A stretch of 7,096 nt of DNA from NCBI GenBank assembly GCA_020047725.1, contig JAIFNM010000180.1, positions 1 to 7,096 of the forward strand. Reading direction: 5' to 3'. Within the stretch, counting starts at the first letter, position 1; each line of letters starts with the position of its first letter. Made by a program: the position numbers and the translations under genes. Shown here piece after piece: positions 1 through 5,897 of this stretch. The DNA is from Betaproteobacteria bacterium (lineage in GTDB: Bacteria > Pseudomonadota > Gammaproteobacteria > Burkholderiales > Rhodocyclaceae). The notes beneath the pieces are model-generated. The model did no database searches, was not told the origin of the DNA, and saw nothing but the letters and a program-made list of their open reading frames with translations.

Positions 1-164
1 TAAAATCAATCAGGGCTTCGCCCGCGAGTGCTATGTGCATGACGTTCAGTACCTCGTAAGTCGGATTGGAAGTGGAAATTGGAAGCGGAATTCAGGTGCA
101 ATTTGCGAAGTATCCGTGGCGACCAGGCGCGAGTCAATGACGATCCCAGCCAAGCCAAAGCGCA

Positions 165-193
165 TTGACCTGCGCTGCAAAGACAACGATACT
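165..193 (+). promoter_or_regulatory. candidate sigma70 promoter for the MASE1 cyclase gene
   Basis: TTGACC at 165-170 matches the -35 consensus at 5 of 6 positions. It is followed by a 17-bp spacer and GATACT at 188-193, which matches TATAAT at 4 of 6. A start near 200 would leave a leader of about 58 nt before the ATG at 258. The spacing is ideal but the -10 is mediocre, so this is a pattern match only. The rest of 1-257 shows no convincing gene: a short reading frame at 35-283 has no family features and runs into the cyclase start. Confidence 0.35.
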
Positions 194-257
194 TTAGTAA
201 TAGGCAGCCAACCGACGACTGCGTGGCCAAGAACAACACATTTCCCGAGCTGGCTCG

Positions 258-2528
258 ATGAACCTTTCTCCAGTCACTTTTGAACAACCCGGCCAGCTGC
301 GGCGCTTTCTGCTATTTGGCGGAATTTACATTGCGTTGTGGATAGGCACCTGGTACTCCGCGCGTCTCCTTGTCAGCTTTGGAGTCGTCAGCCTGTGGTT
401 TCTGCCGGCCGGGCTGCGTTTTTTCAACCTGCTGGTTTTTGGCTGGAACGGCGTGCTGCTGGAGCTTGCCGTTCAGGTTGTGTTCGCGCTGATGCAGATC
501 ACGTCATTCGAGGGTATTCCGATTGTCGATATCCTGTCGATCAACACGCTTTGGCGCCTGTACAACCTGCTCGGCTCACTGGTCGTCTGCTCTGCCGTGA
601 TATTTCCCGTCCGGCGCTGGGTGAACAACACGCTGGACCTCACCAGCCCGGCCCACAATGCGCTGTTCATCGTCGCCGCGCTGGTGGCAAGCGGACTATC
701 GGCACTGGTCGGCGTCGTCGGCCTGTACCACATGGACGTCATTACCCAGACGCAGGGGCCGGACGCCCTGACCACCTGGATGACCGGGGATTTCATTGGC
801 ATCATCACCCTCGCCCCCCTGCTCCTGGTGCGGGTACTGCCCGGCCTGAAACACTACCTGCAGCATGGATGCTTGCAGGGCCCTGGCAAAGTCGGTCGCG
901 CAAGCAGGTTCGAGAACCTGATGACCATGCTGATTGTAGCGCTGGCCTTGCTGACGGTCTTTGCCATTCCCTGGTCACTTGAGCTCAACCATCACTTCCC
1001 GCTGATCGCATTACTGTTGTTACTGCCGCTGGCCGGCGTGGCGTTGTACTACGGACAAAGCGCCGCCGTATTGACGGTTGTGCTTCTGGACGGCGGACTG
1101 ACCATCCTGATTGCCGTGTTCAACCAGCAGGCGTATGCCTTTCAGTACCAGTTCGTGATGACCGCCATAGCTCTCGTTGGACTGTGGCTTGGCGGCGCAG
1201 TGGAAGCACGCCAGCGACTCACGGTACGCTACCGTGATTTCGCCAGCATCTCCAATGACTTGCTCTGGGAATCCAACGCCCGCGGCGACTTCATCGAAGT
1301 TAACGGGCTTCTGGCAGAGCATTTCAAGCTCGCAGCAGGGATGTTCTGGCGCTCATTCCTCAGCGAAAGCGCACAGACGCAACTCGATGAACTTGATAAG
1401 GCCGTAAATCAAAAACGGCCCTTCCACCACCTTGAAGTCGCGTTTCGTGACAACGAAGGCGCACTTCGCTGGATTCAGATCAACGGCCTGCCCCTGTTCA
1501 ACGAAATGGGCGAGCTGAGCGGCTATCGCGGCACGGCCATTGATGTCTCCCGCACACGAAAGGCAGACGAACTGCTGCACAACTACAACGAAGAGCTGCT
1601 AAAGGAAGTGGCCGAACGCACGCGCGAACTGCGCCAGAGCCATAGTGAGATGGAGACCAAGGAACGCCATCTTCAGGTCTTGCTGGCGGCGGCTCCGGTT
1701 GGGGTGCTGGAGATCGACCATGAGCAACGTTGCCGCTTCATCAACGTCAATGGCAGCGTACTGACCGGCTGCAACCAGGAACAAGCGCTTGGCCTCCCGT
1801 TCCTTGAGTTCGTACATCCCGATGACCGCGATTATGTCGAGTTCGTGTGGAACGTGAACGGCCAGAGCGATACTGTGCAATGGCTGGAATTCAAGCTCAA
1901 CCGCACCAACCTGCGCTGCGCTGCGCACTGGATCAATCTTGGCCAATCCAGCGAAGCCATCGCCGGCGCAATCGTGGTGCTGACCAACGCCACGGCGCGC
2001 CACGAGCAGGATGAGCGACTATGGACCCTGGCCCACCACGACGCGCTGACCAATCTGCCCAACCGCAACCTGTTCTGGGACCGGGTCAAACAGGCATTGA
2101 GCCTCGCCAGGCGCAACGAAAGTGGCACTGCGGTGCTGTGGATCGATCTCGATGGCTTCAAGGACGTCAATGATCATTTTGGTCATGCCGCCGGCGATGC
2201 CGTATTGCAGCAGGTCGCACAGCGACTCAAGAGCCGGATTCGCGACAGCGACACCGTAGCGCGCATGGGTGGTGACGAATTCGCCGTCGTCATGCCAGGC
2301 ATTGCGGAGTCAGATGCCGCCCTGCAGGTCGCCAATCAATTGGTCGCCAGTCTGGCCGAACCGTTCGTTCTTGCGGAGGCGACAACGCACATATCAGGCA
2401 GTATCGGAATTGCCATCTATCCCCAACACGCGGAAAGCGTCGAAGAACTGACGCAATGCGCGGACATGGCGATGTACGCTGCCAAGCGTGCGGGCAAGAA
2501 TCAGGTACAACTCTGGAACGGCGGTTGA
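258..2528 (+). CDS. MASE1-PAS-PAS-GGDEF membrane diguanylate cyclase
   Basis: This 756-residue inner-membrane protein is predicted to make cyclic-di-GMP from two GTP. Residues about 12-315 form a multi-helix MASE1 sensor; several hydrophobic spans are visible, including the typical SLWFLPAGLRF stretch near residue 44. Two PAS domains follow at about 325-435 and 470-590, joined by a charged, probably coiled-coil helix (437-470). The GGDEF domain fills about 590-750. It has an intact DALTNLPNR entry motif (D595), the metal-binding stretch IDLDGFKDVND, an intact GGDEF signature (671-675) and an RDSD inhibitory I-site five residues before it, so it should be active and product-inhibited. No EAL domain follows; the protein ends just after the GGDEF fold. 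The ATG at 258 has only a weak ribosome-binding site (GAG at 247-249), but the MASE1 N-terminus starts sensibly there. The MASE1 ligand is unknown. The 463-bp gap downstream suggests it is not in the next operon. Confidence 0.95.
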   Translation: MNLSPVTFEQPGQLRRFLLFGGIYIALWIGTWYSARLLVSFGVVSLWFLPAGLRFFNLLVFGWNGVLLELAVQVVFALMQITSFEGIPIVDILSINTLWRLYNLLGSLVVCSAVIFPVRRWVNNTLDLTSPAHNALFIVAALVASGLSALVGVVGLYHMDVITQTQGPDALTTWMTGDFIGIITLAPLLLVRVLPGLKHYLQHGCLQGPGKVGRASRFENLMTMLIVALALLTVFAIPWSLELNHHFPLIALLLLLPLAGVALYYGQSAAVLTVVLLDGGLTILIAVFNQQAYAFQYQFVMTAIALVGLWLGGAVEARQRLTVRYRDFASISNDLLWESNARGDFIEVNGLLAEHFKLAAGMFWRSFLSESAQTQLDELDKAVNQKRPFHHLEVAFRDNEGALRWIQINGLPLFNEMGELSGYRGTAIDVSRTRKADELLHNYNEELLKEVAERTRELRQSHSEMETKERHLQVLLAAAPVGVLEIDHEQRCRFINVNGSVLTGCNQEQALGLPFLEFVHPDDRDYVEFVWNVNGQSDTVQWLEFKLNRTNLRCAAHWINLGQSSEAIAGAIVVLTNATARHEQDERLWTLAHHDALTNLPNRNLFWDRVKQALSLARRNESGTAVLWIDLDGFKDVNDHFGHAAGDAVLQQVAQRLKSRIRDSDTVARMGGDEFAVVMPGIAESDAALQVANQLVASLAEPFVLAEATTHISGSIGIAIYPQHAESVEELTQCADMAMYAAKRAGKNQVQLWNGG

Positions 2529-2573
2529 ATTCTGCAACTGGCCCGGATCTGGCAAGCCGGATCGACTAGCCGA

Positions 2574-2620
2574 CAGGCGCCGAATGTCCAATGCCTGCGG
2601 CCACCGCCATTTGGCGCCTG
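2574..2620. repeat. 8-bp inverted repeat downstream of the cyclase gene
   Basis: CAGGCGCC at 2574-2581 pairs perfectly with GGCGCCTG at 2613-2620 across a 31-nt loop that is itself GC-rich. The GC-rich arms just after a stop codon could slow or end transcription, but no T-run follows on either strand, so it is not a standard intrinsic terminator. It may simply be a structured 3' end. Confidence 0.35.
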
Positions 2621-2686
2621 GCAAGTATTTCGAAAGTGGCATGCTCTGGAAGCCAATATCCATGCGGATCTTCAACATTAGCCAAT

Positions 2687-2707
2687 GTAAACGCCCTGTT
2701 TACGGGC
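2687..2707. repeat. interleaved pair of small inverted repeats
   Basis: GTAAAC (2687-2692) pairs with GTTTAC (2698-2703). GCCC (2693-2696) pairs with GGGC (2704-2707). The arms interleave with no spare bases between them, so only one hairpin can form at a time. No function can be assigned. Confidence 0.4.
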
Positions 2708-2768
2708 ATCTCCAGACATCGATCAATCCTGCGCCCATTTCTTGAATCGTCAGACTGATTGCTTGACC

Positions 2769-2950
2769 AGGTGCATTTGAACGTGTTGGCCACCGTGAAA
2801 TTTGGGCCTGGACTTCATCGGCGACTACCCGTTTTGGGAGCGCAGTTCATCTGCGCGATGGGCGCTTGCGTTCCACCGCTGCAATCGCCCAGTGAAACTG
2901 GGCTCCCACAGGATTGATGCCGCGATGACCAACACGTTCAAACGCACCTA
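2769..2950. mobile_element. MITE-like element with 24-bp terminal inverted repeats
   Basis: Positions 2769-2792 and the reverse complement of 2926-2949 match at 22 of 24 positions, sharing the 14-base core TTTGAACGTGTTGG and the outer AGGTGC. GCTTGACC lies immediately left of the left repeat (2761-2768) and again at 2951-2958, one base right of the right repeat. This looks like an 8-bp target-site duplication. The roughly 182-bp interior has no reading frame for a transposase, so movement would need an enzyme supplied elsewhere. The interior carries a REPIN. The transposase family cannot be told from the ends. The one-base asymmetry at the right end could be drift, or the true boundaries may differ slightly. 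An old, coincidentally structured REP cluster is the alternative, but long terminal repeats together with an adjacent direct repeat argue for insertion. Confidence 0.65.
2835..2908. repeat. REPIN: two REP hairpins in inverted orientation
   Basis: On the + strand, TGGGAGC (2835-2841) is followed by 13 bases able to form a hairpin and then GCGAT (2855-2859). On the - strand the same layout, TGGGAGC, 13 bases, GCGAT, reads from 2908 down to 2884. The first hairpin pairs 2840-2845 with 2851-2856; the second pairs 2887-2893 with 2897-2903. The outer stem pair is G:C in one copy and C:G in the other, so pairing is kept while sequence changes. The two face each other across 24 bp, which is the definition of a REPIN. 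Such repeats are mobilised in trans by RAYT (TnpA-REP) transposases in pseudomonads and relatives; no RAYT gene is in this window. Confidence 0.75.
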
Positions 2951-2987
2951 GCTTGACCCGCCAAGCCGTTTGTCGCGCTTGATGACA

Positions 2988-2993
2988 TACAAT
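2988..2993 (+). promoter_or_regulatory. candidate -10 element for the receptor operon
   Basis: TACAAT matches TATAAT at 5 of 6 positions and lies 49 bp before the preferred start of the small exported protein gene (ATG 3043). No good -35 hexamer lies 16-18 bp upstream. The nearest TTGACC (2953-2958) is 29 bp away, too far for a normal promoter, so activator dependence is possible. The box overlaps an in-frame ATG at 2992, which makes that ATG an unlikely translation start. Confidence 0.4.
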
Positions 2994-3042
2994 GCGAAGG
3001 ACTTTTTTCTTCGGGCACCTTGGTCAGACTTTGCTCACGACG

Positions 3043-3345
3043 ATGATATCTTTCAGAACGTTTAATACTTGCTTGAGGAAGCCCTTTCCGGGTGCGATAC
3101 TCATGGTGTTTTTCGTTCTTGCAAGTGCAGTGAGCGCTTCCGTATCGCGTTTCCCGGCGTTGCATGAATTGACACTTGAAGAACTCTTGCGTATCCGGGT
3201 CATGGACTTTTTTCAACACCCTTCATTGCTGATTGAATTGCCGCTCGAAGAGTTGTTGAGCATTCAGGCCGTCGGTAGCACCCAATGCTGCCATCCGACG
3301 ACGGATGGGGCCGTAACGAAACGCCAGTGGAGGAAGCCGAGATGA
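3043..3345 (+). CDS. small exported protein with two receptor-like N-terminal motifs
   Basis: No named family is recognised. From the ATG at 3043 the product is 100 residues. A basic N-terminus and a hydrophobic run (about residues 14-33, ending in AVSAS) look like a Sec signal peptide. The mature part holds two copies of a motif 23 residues apart: LTLEELLRIRV (from residue 43) and LPLEELLSIQA (from residue 66). The same motif, LALEDLLRVDV, begins the mature part of the receptor encoded next. The stop codon (TGA 3343-3345) overlaps the receptor start codon in an ATGA, suggesting translational coupling. No strong ribosome-binding site precedes 3043. Other possible starts are 2992 (it overlaps the -10 candidate) and 3103 (it shortens the signal peptide). 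It could be a real small periplasmic partner, a leader peptide, or a remnant of a duplicated receptor N-terminus. The last 25 residues are not distinctive. Confidence 0.55.
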   Translation: MISFRTFNTCLRKPFPGAILMVFFVLASAVSASVSRFPALHELTLEELLRIRVMDFFQHPSLLIELPLEELLSIQAVGSTQCCHPTTDGAVTKRQWRKPR

Positions 3346-5345
3346 GCCCTGTACCTTCTGGTCGATTCGCTTCGATGCCAGGCGGGCACCTTCTCCGGGC
3401 AGCAATCCTGACCGCCACACTGGTCTCGCCCCTGACCGTCGCCGCAGCAACGGATACCGCCGAACTCACGGACCTGGCGCTGGAAGACCTGCTCCGGGTC
3501 GATGTCGTCAGCGCCTCGCGCTTTTCGCAATCGCTTACCGAGGCGCCGGCAACAGTCGCTGTCATCGGCGAAGACGAGTTGCGTCAGCGCGGGTATCGCA
3601 ATCTGGCCGAGGCTCTGGCGACGATGTCAGGCGTTTACTCAAGTAGTGACCGCGCCTACACATCTCTTGGGCTACGCGGTTTCAACCGTCCCGGCGATTA
3701 CGGAACGCGCATTCTCCTGCTAACTGACGGCGCCCGCCGCAATGACCCAATCTTTGATCAGGCAAGCTTCGGCAACGAAGCGCCCATTGAAATGGATTGG
3801 ATCAAACGCCTGGAAGTGGTTTCCGGGCCCGCTTCGGCCGTGTACGGATCAAATGCGCTGTTCGGCACGGTCAATGCAGTCATGCTCAGCGGCGGCGACG
3901 TCGATGGGTCACGGGTGACACTTGAAACCGGAACGAACAACAGCAAGCGCCTGGGCCTGGTGGCCGGGCAGAAGCTGGATGGCGACAGGGAATGGTTCCT
4001 GGGTTTCGCTGCCCACAAAGCCAATGGCAACGATCTGTACTTCCCGGAGTTCGACAACGGAAGCTACGATGGTCACGCGCGCGGGCTTGACGGCGAATCC
4101 TACGAAAAGGCCTACGCCAAGTTCCGCTGGGGAAACTGGCGCCTGACCGGCAACTACAGCGCTCGCAAGAAAGACATTCCAACCGCCTGGTACGAGACCT
4201 CGTTCGGCGAAAAGGGCACCTGGACACGCGACGAAAGCAGCCTGATCGATCTCAGGTATATGGGCGATAACAACACGACCTGGCAACCGTCGTTCCGCGT
4301 TTTTGCCGGCCGCTATCGCTTTGATGGCGCGTATCACTACGCCCCTGCGCCCGACGCAAAGGATTATGCAGTGGCAGACTGGGTTGGCAGCGAGTTTCAT
4401 CTGGCTTATACCGGCATCGCGCAACACCGACTCCTGTTCGGCATTGACGCACAGTGGAATACCCGTGTCGAACAACGTTATTTCGAGCTTGACCCGAACA
4501 ACGACATCCTCAACACCAACAATCCGTCACGGCGGGTCAGCCTGTTCATGCAGGACGAGTGGCGCTTTCAGCCGGACTGGCTGTTGAACGTCGGGCTGCG
4601 CCATGACAAGAACCGCGACTTCGTGGCGGTTACGTCGCCGCGCGTCGCGCTCATCTGGCAAGCCACCCAGCGTCTGAGCTTGAAGGCGATGACCGGCAGC
4701 GCTTACCGGGTTCCCAATGCGTACGAACGCTTTTATAACGACGGTGGAGTGAGCCAGTTCGGCAATCCAAATCTGCAACCCGAACACATCGCCAGCACGG
4801 AACTGGCGGCCAACTATCGGTTCGGGCAAAGCGGACGCATTGGCGTCAGTCTCTACAAGAACAAAATGCGCGACCTGATCGGCCAGACGACGGACTCCTC
4901 CGGCGTTGTCAGCTTTGCCAACCAGAATCAGACCCGTGCACGGGGTATCGAACTCGACGCCGAGAACCAGTGGGCCGGTGGCTACCGCCTGCGCGGCAGC
5001 GTCGCCTGGCAGCAAAGCAGACTGGAGGACGGAACGACGCTGGTCAACTCACCCCGGCTGATGGGCAAGCTGGTTTTCGGCCTGCCCGTCGCATTGGGCT
5101 GGTCAGCTTCGGGCGAAGTGCTCGGCATGTCGTCGCGACGCGGCGACAAAGGCCCGGTACCGGGTTACGGCATCGTCAACCTTTCGCTGTCATCGACGCC
5201 AGTCGCACGGCTCGGGCAGTTCAGTGTGAGTATCCACAACCTGGGCAACCGCCGCTATTCCGACCCGACCAGCACCTCGATGATGCAGAGCGCAATTCAA
5301 CAGGATGGGCGGCAATTCCGCTTGAACTGGACATTGGCTCTTTAA
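3342..5345 (+). CDS. TonB-dependent outer-membrane receptor
   Basis: This 667-residue receptor is predicted to import, or sense, an unidentified ligand across the outer membrane using TonB energy. A signal peptide covers about residues 1-38. LALEDLLRVDVVSAS (45-59) follows and includes a TonB-box-like VDVVSAS segment. The plug domain spans about 67-175, with EAPATVAVIGEDEL at its start, LRGFN and LLLTDGARRND in the middle, and SGPASAVYGSNALFG at 161-175. The remainder is a beta-barrel of alternating aromatic strands ending in FRLNWTLAL. I chose the ATG at 3342 over the longer start at 3285 because GGAGG lies 8 nt upstream (3329-3333) and the signal peptide then starts cleanly. The gene overlaps the small exported protein gene by 4 nt and ends 4 nt before the YfiR-family gene. 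The ligand cannot be read from the sequence. Linkage to cyclic-di-GMP genes suggests a signalling role. Confidence 0.93.
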   Translation: MSPVPSGRFASMPGGHLLRAAILTATLVSPLTVAAATDTAELTDLALEDLLRVDVVSASRFSQSLTEAPATVAVIGEDELRQRGYRNLAEALATMSGVYSSSDRAYTSLGLRGFNRPGDYGTRILLLTDGARRNDPIFDQASFGNEAPIEMDWIKRLEVVSGPASAVYGSNALFGTVNAVMLSGGDVDGSRVTLETGTNNSKRLGLVAGQKLDGDREWFLGFAAHKANGNDLYFPEFDNGSYDGHARGLDGESYEKAYAKFRWGNWRLTGNYSARKKDIPTAWYETSFGEKGTWTRDESSLIDLRYMGDNNTTWQPSFRVFAGRYRFDGAYHYAPAPDAKDYAVADWVGSEFHLAYTGIAQHRLLFGIDAQWNTRVEQRYFELDPNNDILNTNNPSRRVSLFMQDEWRFQPDWLLNVGLRHDKNRDFVAVTSPRVALIWQATQRLSLKAMTGSAYRVPNAYERFYNDGGVSQFGNPNLQPEHIASTELAANYRFGQSGRIGVSLYKNKMRDLIGQTTDSSGVVSFANQNQTRARGIELDAENQWAGGYRLRGSVAWQQSRLEDGTTLVNSPRLMGKLVFGLPVALGWSASGEVLGMSSRRGDKGPVPGYGIVNLSLSSTPVARLGQFSVSIHNLGNRRYSDPTSTSMMQSAIQQDGRQFRLNWTLAL

Positions 5346-5349
5346 GGCG

Positions 5350-5895
5350 ATGAACCGGATGCGTCCTTCCCACTCACTGCTGAAATCCTTGACTGCGGCG
5401 TGGCTTGCGCTTACCGCGCCGGGGGCACTCGCTCAGACCCAGGCTCCGGAACCGGATCTCAAGGCAGCGATCATCACGAACATGCTCCTGTTCGTCGAAT
5501 GGCCAGCGCGGAGCGCTTTCCCGGCTGATCAGCTGACGATCTGCAATCAGGGTGATGGCCCGGTTGCCAAGGCATTGGCAAAACTCGACCAAAAAACTGT
5601 CCGAAACAAGCTCGTCAAGGTATTGGCGGTTAATTCCGCAAATGCCGCCGAATGTCAGGCGCTCTATATTTCCCCCAACGGCCTCGTGGCGCTCGAGAAG
5701 ACGATGAGCATGGTGGGTTCATCACCGGTAATGATTGCCAGCGATTCACCCGAATACTTCCAGCGAGGGACGATGCTTAACCTGGAACTGGTCGACGGAC
5801 GCATTGTCTTTGACATTGATCTTCGAGCCGCACAAAGAGCCGGGCTCCAGGTAAGTTCAAAAGCGCTGCGCATGGCCCGGCAGGTGGCTGAATAG
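5350..5895 (+). CDS. YfiR-family (DUF4154) periplasmic protein
   Basis: This 181-residue protein has a signal peptide ending at ALA28 and a DUF4154 domain over the rest. Family hallmarks are LKAAIITNMLLFVEWP (37-52), TICNQGDGPVAKAL (63-76), ECQALYIS (101-108), the GRIVFDIDLRAA stretch and the closing AGLQVSSKALRMAR. In Pseudomonas aeruginosa, YfiR is a periplasmic repressor of the diguanylate cyclase YfiN; by analogy this protein should bind the CHASE8 domain of the protein encoded 2 nt downstream. Only two cysteines remain (C65, C102), probably the conserved first pair; the second pair described for P. aeruginosa YfiR is absent. The ATG at 5350 follows the receptor stop by 4 nt. AAGG (5344-5347) is rather close to it, so the in-frame ATG at 5359 is a plausible alternative start. 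Confidence 0.9.
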   Translation: MNRMRPSHSLLKSLTAAWLALTAPGALAQTQAPEPDLKAAIITNMLLFVEWPARSAFPADQLTICNQGDGPVAKALAKLDQKTVRNKLVKVLAVNSANAAECQALYISPNGLVALEKTMSMVGSSPVMIASDSPEYFQRGTMLNLELVDGRIVFDIDLRAAQRAGLQVSSKALRMARQVAE

Positions 5896-5897
5896 GT

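Larger units (their letters stand above)
2529..2768. other. non-coding spacer with inverted repeats
   Basis: No reading frame here resembles a protein family or has a convincing ribosome-binding site. The stretch holds an 8-bp inverted repeat 45 bp after the cyclase stop (2574-2620) and two overlapping, mutually exclusive small hairpins (2687-2707). It ends with GCTTGACC (2761-2768), the left copy of the direct repeat at the edge of the mobile-element-like segment. No clear intrinsic terminator with a T-tract is visible. Confidence 0.6.

Noticed and set aside
13..27. GGGC-TTC-GCCC hairpin followed by GCGA at the left edge, REP-like
   Set aside because: It lacks the TGGGAGC head seen in the REPs at 2835-2908. 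A short GC hairpin alone is not enough to call a REP, and on the - strand the T-rich tail is too weak for a terminator.
35..283. 82-codon frame on the + strand before the MASE1 cyclase
   Set aside because: No family features, no convincing ribosome-binding site, and it overlaps the cyclase start in another frame.
2488..2745. 85-codon frame crossing the cyclase stop
   Set aside because: It begins inside the cyclase gene in another frame and runs through repeats; no protein-like features.
2769..2950. Integron attC site as an explanation for the palindrome
   Set aside because: The repeat ends do not fit the RYYYAAC / GTTRRRY core sites, no integrase or cassette array is present, and the direct repeats flanking it point to transposition instead.
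3040..3056. Possible Fur box near the start of the small exported protein gene
   Set aside because: Only about 9 of 14 informative positions fit the inverted-repeat consensus, and the site lies within coding sequence; too weak to claim iron regulation.
3285..3341. N-terminal extension of the TonB receptor from ATG 3285
   Set aside because: The 19 extra residues are acidic and would precede the signal peptide. The ATG at 3342 has a strong ribosome-binding site at 3329-3333.
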